Assembly: GCF_024355225.1 (NCBI RefSeq)
Contig: NZ_VCNH01000004.1
Span: forward strand, 1 to 64,000
Reading direction: 5' to 3'
DNA from: Roseovarius sp. M141
Lineage (GTDB): Bacteria > Pseudomonadota > Alphaproteobacteria > Rhodobacterales > Rhodobacteraceae
Length of the DNA: 64,000 nt
The translations under genes were made by a program, and so were the position numbers. The notes below the pieces were generated by a model, which made no database searches, had not been told where the DNA came from, and worked only from the letters and a program-made list of their open reading frames with translations. Shown piece by piece: positions 1 through 9,336 of this stretch; the first letter of the stretch is position 1; each line of letters begins with the position of its first letter.

Positions 1-1
1 C

Positions 2-898
2 TCGCCCCTGACCAATCAAACCGCCCGCGTCGCCAACTGCATCGGTCACGAAGCGCCTGATTGGGTAGCAGGCGAACTTTACATCGGAGGCACCGGTGTG
101 GCCATAGGCTATCTTGGCGATCCCGCATTGACCGCCGACCGGTTTGTTCCCGATCCAAAAGGTGGCGGCGCGAGGCTTTATCGGACCGGCGATTACGCGC
201 TACACCGAGACGATGGCGGCATTACTCTGCTTGGGCGCACCGACTCACAAGTCAAGATCAACGGGTTCCGGGTAGACCTGTCCGAGATCGAGGCCCGGCT
301 GCTCAACATTCCAGATGTGAAACGCGCCTGCGTCCTGGCGGAATCCAATAATGGTCGACAGAAAAGACTCCGGGCGTTCGTTGTCTGTGACGATCCCAAT
401 GCCGGTGACCGCATCAGGGAGGGCCTGCAATCGTCGCTACCCGAATACATGGTTCCGGCACGCATTGAAATCATTGACGCGTTGCCCCTGACCCGCAACG
501 GTAAGATCGACCGCCCAAAACTGCTGGAGACGAGCCAGGCTAACGCTGCATCCTCCTCACCGACTCTGACGGACAGCACTGGCGCCCCCAGACCGGTCGC
601 CGATGCGCTCGTGAGAATTGTTGTGGCGAAGCTGGACCTCGATGCTGAACCAGACCTTGCAATGGATCTTCCGGCCTTAGGCGCGGACAGCCTTGCGATC
701 TTAAGAATTCTGAACGAGGTTCGATTGAATCTCGGCGTCGAGCTTGGTCTGCAGCAGGTCATGACCGACCCGGTACTCTCCAGCGTCGTTCTGCAAATCG
801 AAACCAGGCTGATTCAGATTGCACAGCGCGTGGCGGCGAACTCTGATGTAGCAGACAAAACTGCGAACGAGACCTTATTCGAAACAGGTGAGATCTGA
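2..898 (+). CDS. NRPS fragment: C-terminal part of adenylation domain plus PCP (5' end outside window)
   Basis: The reading frame is open from the left edge and ends in TGA at 896-898. The visible part starts in the A-domain C-terminal half: ELYIGGTGVAIGYLG (A7 region), YRTGDYA (A8), LGRTDSQVKINGFRVDLSEIE (A8 hinge) and LTRNGKIDR, with the A10 lysine. A linker of about 40 residues leads to a carrier domain with LGADSLAILRIL, whose Ser would carry 4'-phosphopantetheine. The substrate-binding core of the A domain lies outside the window, so specificity cannot be read. No condensation or thioesterase domain follows. The next gene starts 2 bp after the stop, so the two are probably translationally coupled and the PCP likely feeds the stand-alone condensation protein encoded there. 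Confidence 0.9.
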   Translation, partial: SPLTNQTARVANCIGHEAPDWVAGELYIGGTGVAIGYLGDPALTADRFVPDPKGGGARLYRTGDYALHRDDGGITLLGRTDSQVKINGFRVDLSEIEARLLNIPDVKRACVLAESNNGRQKRLRAFVVCDDPNAGDRIREGLQSSLPEYMVPARIEIIDALPLTRNGKIDRPKLLETSQANAASSSPTLTDSTGAPRPVADALVRIVVAKLDLDAEPDLAMDLPALGADSLAILRILNEVRLNLGVELGLQQVMTDPVLSSVVLQIETRLIQIAQRVAANSDVADKTANETLFETGEI

Positions 899-900
899 CG

Positions 901-2439
901 ATGTCGGACGAAACTCGCGCCGATCGGTTGATCCAAAGGCTGGAACGCGAAGGCATCATTCTCCAGACGAATGGGAAGACGATTTCCTGGCGTGCGCCGA
1001 AGGGCGCAATGACCGAAACCTTGATGGGCGAGATACGTCAGGTCAAATCCGCACTAATCACGCGCCTGGGCGAGCGCGGAACTGGTTGGGTGACGTTGGC
1101 GCCAACGCAGCGGCGGCTATATGTGCTGATGCGCCTGTCGCCCGAACGAACCGACCTGAATGTTTCCGCGACCGTCCGCTTTCTTGGTGATCTCGACATA
1201 GCAGCCTTGCAGGATTCCTTGAACTCCTTACTCGAAGATCACGATGCGCTCCGCACCCAGTTCGCCGTTAAGGATGGCGAAGCCGTTCAGCGTGCCCTGC
1301 CCGCACGCGATGTGGCATTGACGGTTGAGGAGCATTCCAGCGAACCTGACGCTATACGCCGGGCGAAGGACTTTGAATTGGTCCGTTTTCGGCTGGATGG
1401 CGAACCGACCCTGCGCGCAGTAGCGCTGCGTTACGCGGATAGCGCTTGGATTGTTCAGCTAAATTTTCACCATCTGACATGCGATCAGGGCTCGATGCGG
1501 ATTGCTGTCAATGAACTGCTGGCGAGATATATGAACAAAACGCTGAACGTCGGCCTTACTGTTAATCGGGCGCCCGCATCCTACCTCGCCTTCGCGCGTG
1601 AGGCCACGGCCAGTGTGGCGCAAACGCGTGCGTGCGATCTGGCCTACTGGAAAGATCGTCTAAAGGACCTTCCTCCGCGTGCGCGACCAGCGTCGGGAGG
1701 CACACCGTACTCCATCCGCCAGAGACTCGATGTCGATAGTGCCGCCGCGTTCATGGCACTTGCTAAATCCAATCGAACTACAATTACAGCCGTGATGATG
1801 GCGATCTTCTCCCTTACGCTGCGCCACCATTTTGGTCGAGAGGACATCTTGATCGGCTCACCGTTCAACAACAGAGGGCCGGAGCAAGATAGTTCGGTGG
1901 GCATGTTCATTAACTCACTTGTCATTCGTCTCACGGATCGTGGAGACGCGGACTTCCCGAGCTGGCTAAAAACTGTGGCGCACAGTCTGATCGACGCGTT
2001 ACAACACGCGAACACTCCCTATGACATGGTGGTCGATGTCCTGATGCCGGATAACCGTCAGGCCGAGTTATACGATGCTTGGCTTGCAGTTCGGCAAGGA
2101 TACCGGCTGCCGCCTGTACGCGGGCTGTCAATCGAGCCGTTAGACTTGGATAGCATCAACGCCAACCATACGCTAAAAATGGAAATCGACATATATAATG
2201 ACGGCATACTGACGCATCTGATCGGAACGACGGCAGCTTGCAGCGCTCTGGAAATGGAAGCGATTGCCTTCAGGTTCGCTTGCACGGCAAAGGCAGTCGC
2301 GGCTAAACCAAGCCAAACGTTAAGCGCGTTGACGGCACAGGTGGACCACGAAGTGGAGCAGTGGTCCGCCCAGCAGCGACTTCAGCAAGGCCAATCAAAA
2401 CGGAGCAGTCTGCGATCCGCAGTCCGCAGCCGTGGTTAG
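901..2439 (+). CDS. Stand-alone NRPS condensation protein with N-terminal TubC-type docking domain
   Basis: This 512-aa protein has two parts. Residues 1 to about 55 (RADRLIQRLEREGIILQTNGK...) match the TubC_N docking-domain pattern, which recruits a carrier protein or upstream synthetase in trans. The rest is a condensation domain of normal length, with LNFHHLTCDQGS carrying the catalytic HHxxxD motif (the usual following G is Q). GSPFNNRGPEQDSSVGMFINSLVIRL is the NRPS C-domain latch region. There is no A, PCP or TE domain. It follows the A-PCP gene by 2 bp and overlaps or abuts the JmjC gene. It probably forms the peptide bond to, or releases, a PCP-bound intermediate from another protein; the docking domain fits this. 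Whether it acts last in the line or joins two halves of the assembly cannot be told from this window. Confidence 0.85.
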   Translation: MSDETRADRLIQRLEREGIILQTNGKTISWRAPKGAMTETLMGEIRQVKSALITRLGERGTGWVTLAPTQRRLYVLMRLSPERTDLNVSATVRFLGDLDIAALQDSLNSLLEDHDALRTQFAVKDGEAVQRALPARDVALTVEEHSSEPDAIRRAKDFELVRFRLDGEPTLRAVALRYADSAWIVQLNFHHLTCDQGSMRIAVNELLARYMNKTLNVGLTVNRAPASYLAFAREATASVAQTRACDLAYWKDRLKDLPPRARPASGGTPYSIRQRLDVDSAAAFMALAKSNRTTITAVMMAIFSLTLRHHFGREDILIGSPFNNRGPEQDSSVGMFINSLVIRLTDRGDADFPSWLKTVAHSLIDALQHANTPYDMVVDVLMPDNRQAELYDAWLAVRQGYRLPPVRGLSIEPLDLDSINANHTLKMEIDIYNDGILTHLIGTTAACSALEMEAIAFRFACTAKAVAAKPSQTLSALTAQVDHEVEQWSAQQRLQQGQSKRSSLRSAVRSRG

Positions 2440-2524
2440 GACGCGCCGGCTGGGGAACACGAGCGTGATTGATTTAACTGAGAAACGGGCGCGGAATGCG
2501 TCCGAAATTGCTATGGAGACACGC

Positions 2525-3733
2525 ATGCCAACGCATGGAAACCAAATTGATCTGGCCGAGTTGATAGCTCCCGTTGACGAAGATGTTTTCCTCGACAAAT
2601 ACCTTTTTAAGAAGCCGTTGATCGTGCCCGGGCCCGAAGACAAGTTCCATTCCTTGTTTACATGGCGATCTCTCAACCGCTTGCTGAACAAGAGTCGCCA
2701 CGATCCAGTTCGGGTTCATATGGACAAGGTCGGCGTTGCTCAGGAGGATCTGCCATTCACCCATATTGTTCCAAACGTTCGGGGCGAGCGCATCTCCCGG
2801 ATTGATGTCCAGGCGCTATACGGCCATCTGCGCAATGGCGCCACTTTGGTTGTGGACGCAGTGAATGAAGTCGACGAAGACGTGGCAACCGTAACCGAAA
2901 AAGTTGGCGCGCGCCTGTCGACCACGCGGGCGACGACCGTCTTGTTCACCTCCTTTGGGCGGACTCCTGGATTTGCGATGCATTGGGATTCCAGGGATGT
3001 ATACGCCCTTCAGGTCGAAGGTGAGAAGCGCTGGACGATCTATGAGCCGAGCCAGGCCTTCCCTATGGGTCGGGGAGATCACTCAATTCCTGGAAGCGGC
3101 GAGCCCGGCACGTTGGTATGGGATGGCGTGTTGACCAAGGGAGACATGCTCTACGTTCCGCGAGGGTGGTGGCACGAGGTCAAATCGACCGATTCCCCTT
3201 CTGTTCATCTCGCTCTTGGCGTCGCACCGGTCACCGGCCTAGACTATCTCGATTGGCTGCGTGAAGTCTGCGAAGACGACGACTTCTTCCGCGCCGATAT
3301 GCCACTGCTGATATCTGACTCCGAGATGGCGGCCTATGCCACGCGACTTACTGCCGCGATCACTGAGCGCCTCGCCTCCTATGACGCGAGGGATTTCATC
3401 CAGAATCTACAGGTATCTTCCCCCATTCAAACCTACGTGAGCTTGCCGGAGGGCGTTTGGCCGGACCGTAGTGGCCTTAAGCCCGAAGATCGCGTAAGAC
3501 TAAGCCCGCTGATGGCGCGGATTACAGACGAACCAGACTGGATCAGGCTGCAAGGAGGCGGTCGGGAATTTCGCGCGCCCAAATGGTCCCTTCCACTGGT
3601 GAGGAGTCTTGCGGCGGGCCGGATGGCGAGCGTTCAACAGCTCGGAGAGCTTGTGGCCGGCACGCCGGAAGATGAGATCCGCCAACTGCTCGCACAGCTG
3701 ATCACAAAAGGCTTTCTTCATATCATACAGTGA
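2525..3733 (+). CDS. JmjC/cupin-type Fe(II)/2-oxoglutarate oxygenase in the NRPS cluster
   Basis: The 402-aa protein resembles the Cupin_4/JmjC family (YcfD/ROXA, NO66/MINA-type). FAMHWDSRDVYALQVEGEKRWTIY carries the HxD iron ligands and GWWHEVKSTDSPSVHLAL supplies the distal His. The C-terminal third looks like the winged-helix-like tail of ribosomal oxygenases. An in-frame GTG at 2432 would overlap the upstream gene. I chose ATG 2525 because GGAG lies about 8 nt upstream and the protein starts just before its conserved FLDKYLFKKPLIV block. Members of this family usually hydroxylate residues in ribosomal proteins. Here the gene is the last of a + strand NRPS operon, so a tailoring hydroxylation of the lipopeptide or a carrier-bound amino acid is plausible. 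That role is inferred from position only. Confidence 0.8.
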   Translation: MPTHGNQIDLAELIAPVDEDVFLDKYLFKKPLIVPGPEDKFHSLFTWRSLNRLLNKSRHDPVRVHMDKVGVAQEDLPFTHIVPNVRGERISRIDVQALYGHLRNGATLVVDAVNEVDEDVATVTEKVGARLSTTRATTVLFTSFGRTPGFAMHWDSRDVYALQVEGEKRWTIYEPSQAFPMGRGDHSIPGSGEPGTLVWDGVLTKGDMLYVPRGWWHEVKSTDSPSVHLALGVAPVTGLDYLDWLREVCEDDDFFRADMPLLISDSEMAAYATRLTAAITERLASYDARDFIQNLQVSSPIQTYVSLPEGVWPDRSGLKPEDRVRLSPLMARITDEPDWIRLQGGGREFRAPKWSLPLVRSLAAGRMASVQQLGELVAGTPEDEIRQLLAQLITKGFLHIIQ

Positions 3734-3773
3734 CCCAGCTGCGACGAATTTCGATCATAATCGGGCGAGCCTG

Positions 3774-4532
3774 TCAGCACACCCCAAGATCCTTAAAGCG
3801 ACTTGGCCGGGCCGCGAGATCAGAGAGGGTGTGCACCGTTACTTCCAAGCGGTGCATCGCTGGGGCGCCACATCCGGGAGCGCGTTCGACCGCCACAGCC
3901 GCCAGCACATCCTCACTGATAGGAAATTGAAATAGGCTCCATCGATCCGCTGTCCCTAAATGGCCCTCATGGATCAATCGAGGCGGTGAGAGTCCGACCG
4001 CGAAGCTATCAAGCGGAACCGACAGGCCCGTCCCCGACGCTTTCAAGAGAGCTTCCTTTAAGGTCCATATTGAGGTCGCGGCGTGCGGACAGCCCGCTTC
4101 TCTGGCTTCCTCGATCTGGCGGATTTCCTCTGCAGCAAAAAACTTGTCTGCCACTTCTAATGCGTGTGGCCTGTTCGCCGCTTCCACATCGACGCCGATG
4201 TTCCGAGAGACCGTAACACCAACCATCGCAAGGCCCTTGCAGTGGCTCAAATTCATTCGGAGATCGGGTTCTCCTGGATGGATCACAGGCTCCGGCTTGC
4301 CATGGGGGCCCAACCTAAAGGCCCAGGTCTCAGGAGATCGACCGGATATCGCGGCCAGCATGGTCCTGGCAAGCACGTGGCCGACCAGAAAGCTTTTCTG
4401 ATCCGTGGCGAAACAAAAGCGATCGAAACGCTTCCTCTCGTCTTCGTCTAGGATGGGTAAGAGTGCTGATTCGAGGCTGTCATGAGTATCACTTGTGCGA
4501 CACCAGACGAGGTGAACAACGCCTTCTTGCAT
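3774..4532 (-). CDS. Sfp-type 4'-phosphopantetheinyl transferase
   Basis: The 252-aa protein shows the two PPTase signatures: RNIGVDVEAANRPHAL (IGVDxE, Mg/CoA binding) and WTLKEALLKASGTGL (WxxKEA). Such enzymes transfer phosphopantetheine from CoA to the Ser of carrier proteins. This one would activate the ACP and PCP domains of the adjacent synthetases. The frame is open up to 4658, but ATG 4532 is preferred because AGGAGT lies 8 nt upstream and the longer N-terminus is not family-like. It is the last gene of the minus-strand run, separated from the PKS gene by 418 bp, so it may have its own promoter. It converges with the JmjC gene, with 40 bp between stops. Confidence 0.92.
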   Translation of the reverse strand: MQEGVVHLVWCRTSDTHDSLESALLPILDEDERKRFDRFCFATDQKSFLVGHVLARTMLAAISGRSPETWAFRLGPHGKPEPVIHPGEPDLRMNLSHCKGLAMVGVTVSRNIGVDVEAANRPHALEVADKFFAAEEIRQIEEAREAGCPHAATSIWTLKEALLKASGTGLSVPLDSFAVGLSPPRLIHEGHLGTADRWSLFQFPISEDVLAAVAVERAPGCGAPAMHRLEVTVHTLSDLAARPSRFKDLGVC

Positions 4533-4731
4533 AGTATCATACTCCTGCCTTGGCCGTCTCAAGCAAACGCCTTGTACCATCTCCATTCGCTGGAACCGGG
4601 CTGAAAGGGGATCCTTAAAATCGGCCACTCGAAAAGAAAGATACCTCGTTTGTGGCATCGCGAAAGGTCGAACAATCTCTGTTAATGCTAAATTTCAACA
4701 CAGCTTTAGCAAGCACTGAAGGAGTTCACCA

Positions 4732-4860
4732 ATGTACGAGATTTTTGAGCTCGCGAGCGCGTGCTCCTGTCAGCAAACTGGCAGGATGAATGCTTCACAC
4801 TCTGTGGGTGCTTGTATGCTTAAACACCCACGCAGACAGACCAGATCTAAATGGCGATAG
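4732..4860 (+). CDS. Possible 42-aa peptide in the gap between PKS and PPTase genes
   Basis: In the 418-bp gap 4533-4950 a short frame begins at ATG 4732, preceded by AAGGAG at a 6-7 nt spacing, a much better ribosome binding site than most genes nearby. It encodes MYEIFELASACSCQQTGR and continues to a basic tail ending RSKWR (42 aa, three Cys). It runs opposite to the two flanking genes. An inverted repeat (GTGGGTG, then CACCCAC, about 4815-4843) lies inside it, so the transcript could also be structured. I recognise no family. The rest of the gap must hold the promoter of the PPTase gene, but I cannot point to one with confidence. Confidence 0.35.
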   Translation: MYEIFELASACSCQQTGRMNASHSVGACMLKHPRRQTRSKWR

Positions 4861-4950
4861 AAAACCTGCGGGAAAAGCTTGGGCTGTTACGCGCCGAGCA
4901 TTCCTAGCGGTAGCTGGCAAATGGGCCCCAGCGCGGTCAAGCCCGCCGCC

Positions 4951-7900
4951 TTAGCTTGAGCTAAGGAGTGTTTCGACTTCCTCATCAGACAGGGATTCAA
5001 TCTGCTGAACCAAGAGAAGGTCTATATACTCCGCCTGAGCGCCGATCGTCGTGCAGGCCATTAGCTCTTGCAAGCGAACGGGAACGGCGAACGCCTCTCG
5101 CAAACGGCTGACCAACTGCATGGCGGCGAGCGAGTGACCGCCGAGTTCAAAAAAATCACTATCGACCTCGAGTCGACTTGCATTCAACAGGCCGCTCCAG
5201 AGCCCTGCGATGCGAATTTCCGTCGTCGTCTGGAGCGTTTCGCCCGCGGCCACTCCATCTTCGGCCTCGAGCGACCGTTCAGGGCTTGCGCCGGACAGCG
5301 CTTGTCTCGCCATGTCCTTTAGCTCGGCGATTTCGGAAACGCTCACCACGACGCGCCTGCTTTCCCCGGCCAGGACGGCGTCGAACACATCAGCCCCTTC
5401 ATCCGCCCGCAATCCGCTCGCCAATGCCTTTTCGCGCCAAACCCGGAGCGGCGCAGGAACATCTGCGACTGCCGCCTGCCCGATATCGCGCCAGGCCGAC
5501 CAGTTGATTGACACGGTCCTGTGCGCCATCGGATCGCCAAGAAGCGCCAAAGCGTCCATATGGGCGTTGGCGGCGCAATGGTCTGATTGGCCCGCCGTCC
5601 CTAGAACGCTATCCAGCGCAGAGCACAGAATCAGAGTATCCACCGGCTCGGGCAGTGCGCTTCGCAATGAGTTTAAACCCTCAATCTTGGGCTTGAACAC
5701 CGCGTCTGCGTCTTCCCGGCTACGCAGCTGCAACAGACCACCGGCCGGCACGCCCGCCGCGTGAATGACTCCATGAATTGCGCCGAAGGCCGAGTAGGCT
5801 TTTTCGACCGCTTTAAGGGCCGTTTCGGGCTCTGCTATATCACCCATCACAACCTCCCACTGACCGCCAGCAGCATTGATTGCTCGAAGCGCTTCGACCC
5901 GTTGGCGCTCTTCGTCCTTAAGAGCCGCGAGGGGTGCGCTCGTATCCGGTGATGTCCGGGAAACGAAAACTAGGCGCGCCTGTGATTGCTTCGCGAGGTG
6001 CACCGCCAATGTGCGCCCTATCGCTCCTAGGCCTCCCGTAATGATCCAGACGCCCTTCTTCGGATACTCTGACTTACATTCAGCGCGCGGGTACGGTTTG
6101 TACACCTCTTGGCTGAACCGTCCGCCTACATGGAAGAGATGATCGGGCATGACGTGTTGCAGTCTTTCCCGAATGATGGACGCAAGTTCTGCGTCATCGG
6201 CGTCCGCAGTGATCTCGAGAGACTGGCAATCAATATCGGGTTGTTCATTCTGAACGACTCTGGTCACGGAACTGGCCATAGCCATCGACGGCGTTGAAGT
6301 CGCCGTCTGGTCGGCGAGGATGGCGCCCCGTGACGCGATCAAAATTCTCGGAACGCCTTGTATTTTCCCCTTAGCAATCGCACGCGCCAAATCACATACC
6401 TCATGATAGTATGCGGGGCCGGATCGAATGGACGGGGCGGCCCAGACCACAAGGACGCCATCGACCGGCCCGTCTTTCGCGTCCCCCTCCAGCGCGTCAT
6501 GCCAGCTGACCTCCGGACAAAGAACATGCATCCGCGTGTCGATTTCGACGCGGTCAAACTCTGCCTCCAACGCCTTGGACACACTAGCGTCGTCACAGAA
6601 GACATGCCATCGCTGCGGGTGGACGATGGCGTCACGGGGCTGCACGGCGTCGAGCGTTGGACGCCACAAGAAGTCGGAAACCGCTCGCTTCACCTCGGCG
6701 CGCGTCGAAGCCGGCGATTCGATTACGTGGCGTCTGCGGGTCAATGGATGGGGGGGCACGGCGGTTCGCCGAAGGGTTTCAGCGGCGTAGTACTTGTCCC
6801 AATCCACCGCAACGCCAGTGCACCACAAGCCTGCCAGCCCCTCGGCGAGGGCGGCGCTCGAGCTTTGGACGAAATGATGGGACCGGCAAACCGTGTGCGC
6901 CTGCACCCGGTGCGAAGCGCCCTGCATTCTTTGCACAATGCCCGCCATCGATTGGCCCGGACCAATATCGAGAAATTGCGTGACACCGTCTTCGATCAGC
7001 GAATCCAGCCCATCCTTGAAGCGGACACAGGCTCTCAAATGCTTGCCCCAATAGCCGGCTCGCAGGTCCGACTCGTCGATCCACCGGCCCGTCACGTTCG
7101 AGATCATGGGGATTGCTGGCGCGGTACAATCCATCGTCCGTTCCAGCGCGTCCAGCTCCTCTGAGATCGGCGCCACCAGGGCAGTATGCGCAGCGACCTT
7201 TATGGCGATTTTCGCAAACGTGATATCGGCGGCGTCGAGATAGGTTATGAAATCCGCCATCTCCTTCGCCGGCCCGCCCAGCACCGTGTCATCCGGCGTG
7301 TTGATCACCGAAATCTCGATATGAGACTCCGCCGGGATATGTTGGCTGATCTGATCCGCAGGCAGGTTGACGTTGACCATTACGCCTTCAGGCATGTCTT
7401 CGAACCGGTTTGCGCGAAGGAGCGCCAACTTCGCTGCGTCTTCAACGCTCAAAACTCCTGCGATCACCGCTGCAGCATATTCCCCTGCGCTGTGTCCGAT
7501 GACAGCGTCAGGGACCACGCCGAAAGCCTGCAGTGTCCGCGCGACGGCCACTTGAATACAGAACATGGCTGGCAGGCTGACCGAGGGCTTCTGGAAAGCC
7601 TCGCCGGCTTCATCCTTCGACATGAAGATCGCTGCTCTCAGATTCAGCTGACTCAGGTTCTGAACCCGTGAGATAACGGTTTCTAGCTCCGTGGCGAACA
7701 CCGGCTCAGCTTCGCACAGCCCCTCCACCATCTCTGCGAACGCCGCGCCCCCGCCCGGAAACACAAACGCAATGCGCGGCGGAGTCAAAGTCTCGCACGC
7801 GCCGGCCACAAGGCGCTTGGCCTGCGCGTCATTGCCCCTGCTTGCCGTGTGATCGAGCAGATACGCGCCGCGCGTTGAATAGGGTTTGGCGCCGGTCGCC

Positions 7901-9336
7901 AAAGCGAAGGCGAGATTAGCCCGTTGCGCGGCATCGCCTTGCTCGATCGTCTCACGGAGCGAGTCGCATCTTTTTTCCAGCGCGGCCGCCGATTTCGCCG
8001 ATGTCACGAATATGCGCGACCGGAGCGGGTTTGCATTATTCGCCGGTAAAGGCGCCTCTGACATGATGACGTGCGCATTGGTGCCGCCAAGTCCCAGCGA
8101 CGTGACCCCCGCATGCCGGGGCGCCTTGCCGCGTTCCCACTTAACCGGCGATGTCGGGAGCCGAAAACGAGTGCCCTCCACCCCAAGACCGGGATTGGGC
8201 GCCTCGAAATTCAAGATTGGCGGGATGAGTCCACGTTCCATAGACAGGGCCGTCTTCACCAGTCCCAGAGCGCCGGCCGCGGTGTCGAGATGCCCCGTGC
8301 AACTCTTTACCGCGCCGATATAGCAAGGCGCCTTGGCATCTCCATAAACGGTGTTGATCGCCTCAAACTCGACTTGATCGCCCAGCTTCGTCGCGGTGCC
8401 ATGGGTCTCGATCAGCGAAATATCCCGGGGATCGAGATCGGCGACCGCCAACGCCTCCGACAGAGTGGCGATTTGGCCACCCAACCCCGGTGCGGCGAAG
8501 CTTGGCCGGTCAGCGCCATCATTCTTGACCGCGCTCGATCTTATGACCGCTCGGATCGGGTCGCGGTCGCTCAGCGCGCTGTCCAAACGCCGCAGAACCA
8601 ACGCCACCGCGCCGTTCGAGGGAACGAACCCGGACGCTTTGTGATCGAATGGACGGCACACGCCATCCGGCGCCATGACGCCGTCAACCTGGTAAAGATA
8701 GCCGCGCTTCTGCGGAATTCTTAGGGAAACACCGCCGACGATCGCGGTGTCGCAATCGCCCGCAAGCAAGCTTTGAACCGCGAGGTGGGCGGCGACCAGT
8801 GATGTCGAGCACGCGGTCTGGACCGTCAAACTCGGACCGCCCAGACCCAATTTGTAGGACAGACGCGTCGACAGAAAGTCCTTATCGTTGGCCAAGGTCA
8901 GACCATAGGCGCCCACCTGGGCGATGACGTCTTCTCTCGGCAACAGATTATTGTGTAGATAGCTGCTGGCTGCGCAGCCTGCAAAAACCCCAGTATCTTT
9001 CAGATAGGATTGCGGCACGCTTGCATTTTCGAGCGCTTCCTTCGCGACCTCCAGCATCAATCGGTGTTGGGGGTCGGTGATCTCCGCGTCGAGCTGGCTG
9101 AACTCAAAAAACTCGGAGTCGAACAGGAAAGGGTCATCCAAAATACCGCCGGCCAGCACTCTCTCTCCATGTTGGAGGAAAAGGCTGTCCAGCTGGCTGG
9201 CCTCGGCTGGACTGTCGTCGAAGCGGTCTATGCAAGATCGCCCTTCCACAAGGTTCGTCCAGAATTCCTCAAGCGTCCGGGCATGCGGAATGTTGACCGC
9301 CATTCCCACGATCGCAATAGACTGCTCATCCGTCAC
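4951..9336 (-). CDS. Type I polyketide synthase module KS-AT-KR-ACP (KR probably inactive)
   Basis: This 1461-aa protein extends the peptide by one ketide unit. The ketosynthase (about 4-430) has TACSTS with the active Cys near 174, HGTATKLGD and SCTGHLDTAAG. The acyltransferase (about 510-830) has GHSAGEYAA near 615; the specificity motif region reads VAAH and does not clearly decide malonyl or methylmalonyl. The ketoreductase (about 1090-1290) keeps the NADPH loop GGLGAIG. However, the expected catalytic Ser is Ala (CSALDSVLG, A1240) and the Tyr is His (GQSDHCAAN, H1253); only the Lys and Asn remain. The C-terminal ACP has ELGGHSLAAMQL with its Ser near 1401. No DH, ER, MT or TE domain is seen. 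The start codon overlaps the upstream NRPS stop by 4 nt (ATGA), which implies coupled translation. The likely product is a beta-keto extended chain. Confidence 0.93.
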   Translation of the reverse strand: MTDEQSIAIVGMAVNIPHARTLEEFWTNLVEGRSCIDRFDDSPAEASQLDSLFLQHGERVLAGGILDDPFLFDSEFFEFSQLDAEITDPQHRLMLEVAKEALENASVPQSYLKDTGVFAGCAASSYLHNNLLPREDVIAQVGAYGLTLANDKDFLSTRLSYKLGLGGPSLTVQTACSTSLVAAHLAVQSLLAGDCDTAIVGGVSLRIPQKRGYLYQVDGVMAPDGVCRPFDHKASGFVPSNGAVALVLRRLDSALSDRDPIRAVIRSSAVKNDGADRPSFAAPGLGGQIATLSEALAVADLDPRDISLIETHGTATKLGDQVEFEAINTVYGDAKAPCYIGAVKSCTGHLDTAAGALGLVKTALSMERGLIPPILNFEAPNPGLGVEGTRFRLPTSPVKWERGKAPRHAGVTSLGLGGTNAHVIMSEAPLPANNANPLRSRIFVTSAKSAAALEKRCDSLRETIEQGDAAQRANLAFALATGAKPYSTRGAYLLDHTASRGNDAQAKRLVAGACETLTPPRIAFVFPGGGAAFAEMVEGLCEAEPVFATELETVISRVQNLSQLNLRAAIFMSKDEAGEAFQKPSVSLPAMFCIQVAVARTLQAFGVVPDAVIGHSAGEYAAAVIAGVLSVEDAAKLALLRANRFEDMPEGVMVNVNLPADQISQHIPAESHIEISVINTPDDTVLGGPAKEMADFITYLDAADITFAKIAIKVAAHTALVAPISEELDALERTMDCTAPAIPMISNVTGRWIDESDLRAGYWGKHLRACVRFKDGLDSLIEDGVTQFLDIGPGQSMAGIVQRMQGASHRVQAHTVCRSHHFVQSSSAALAEGLAGLWCTGVAVDWDKYYAAETLRRTAVPPHPLTRRRHVIESPASTRAEVKRAVSDFLWRPTLDAVQPRDAIVHPQRWHVFCDDASVSKALEAEFDRVEIDTRMHVLCPEVSWHDALEGDAKDGPVDGVLVVWAAPSIRSGPAYYHEVCDLARAIAKGKIQGVPRILIASRGAILADQTATSTPSMAMASSVTRVVQNEQPDIDCQSLEITADADDAELASIIRERLQHVMPDHLFHVGGRFSQEVYKPYPRAECKSEYPKKGVWIITGGLGAIGRTLAVHLAKQSQARLVFVSRTSPDTSAPLAALKDEERQRVEALRAINAAGGQWEVVMGDIAEPETALKAVEKAYSAFGAIHGVIHAAGVPAGGLLQLRSREDADAVFKPKIEGLNSLRSALPEPVDTLILCSALDSVLGTAGQSDHCAANAHMDALALLGDPMAHRTVSINWSAWRDIGQAAVADVPAPLRVWREKALASGLRADEGADVFDAVLAGESRRVVVSVSEIAELKDMARQALSGASPERSLEAEDGVAAGETLQTTTEIRIAGLWSGLLNASRLEVDSDFFELGGHSLAAMQLVSRLREAFAVPVRLQELMACTTIGAQAEYIDLLLVQQIESLSDEEVETLLSSS

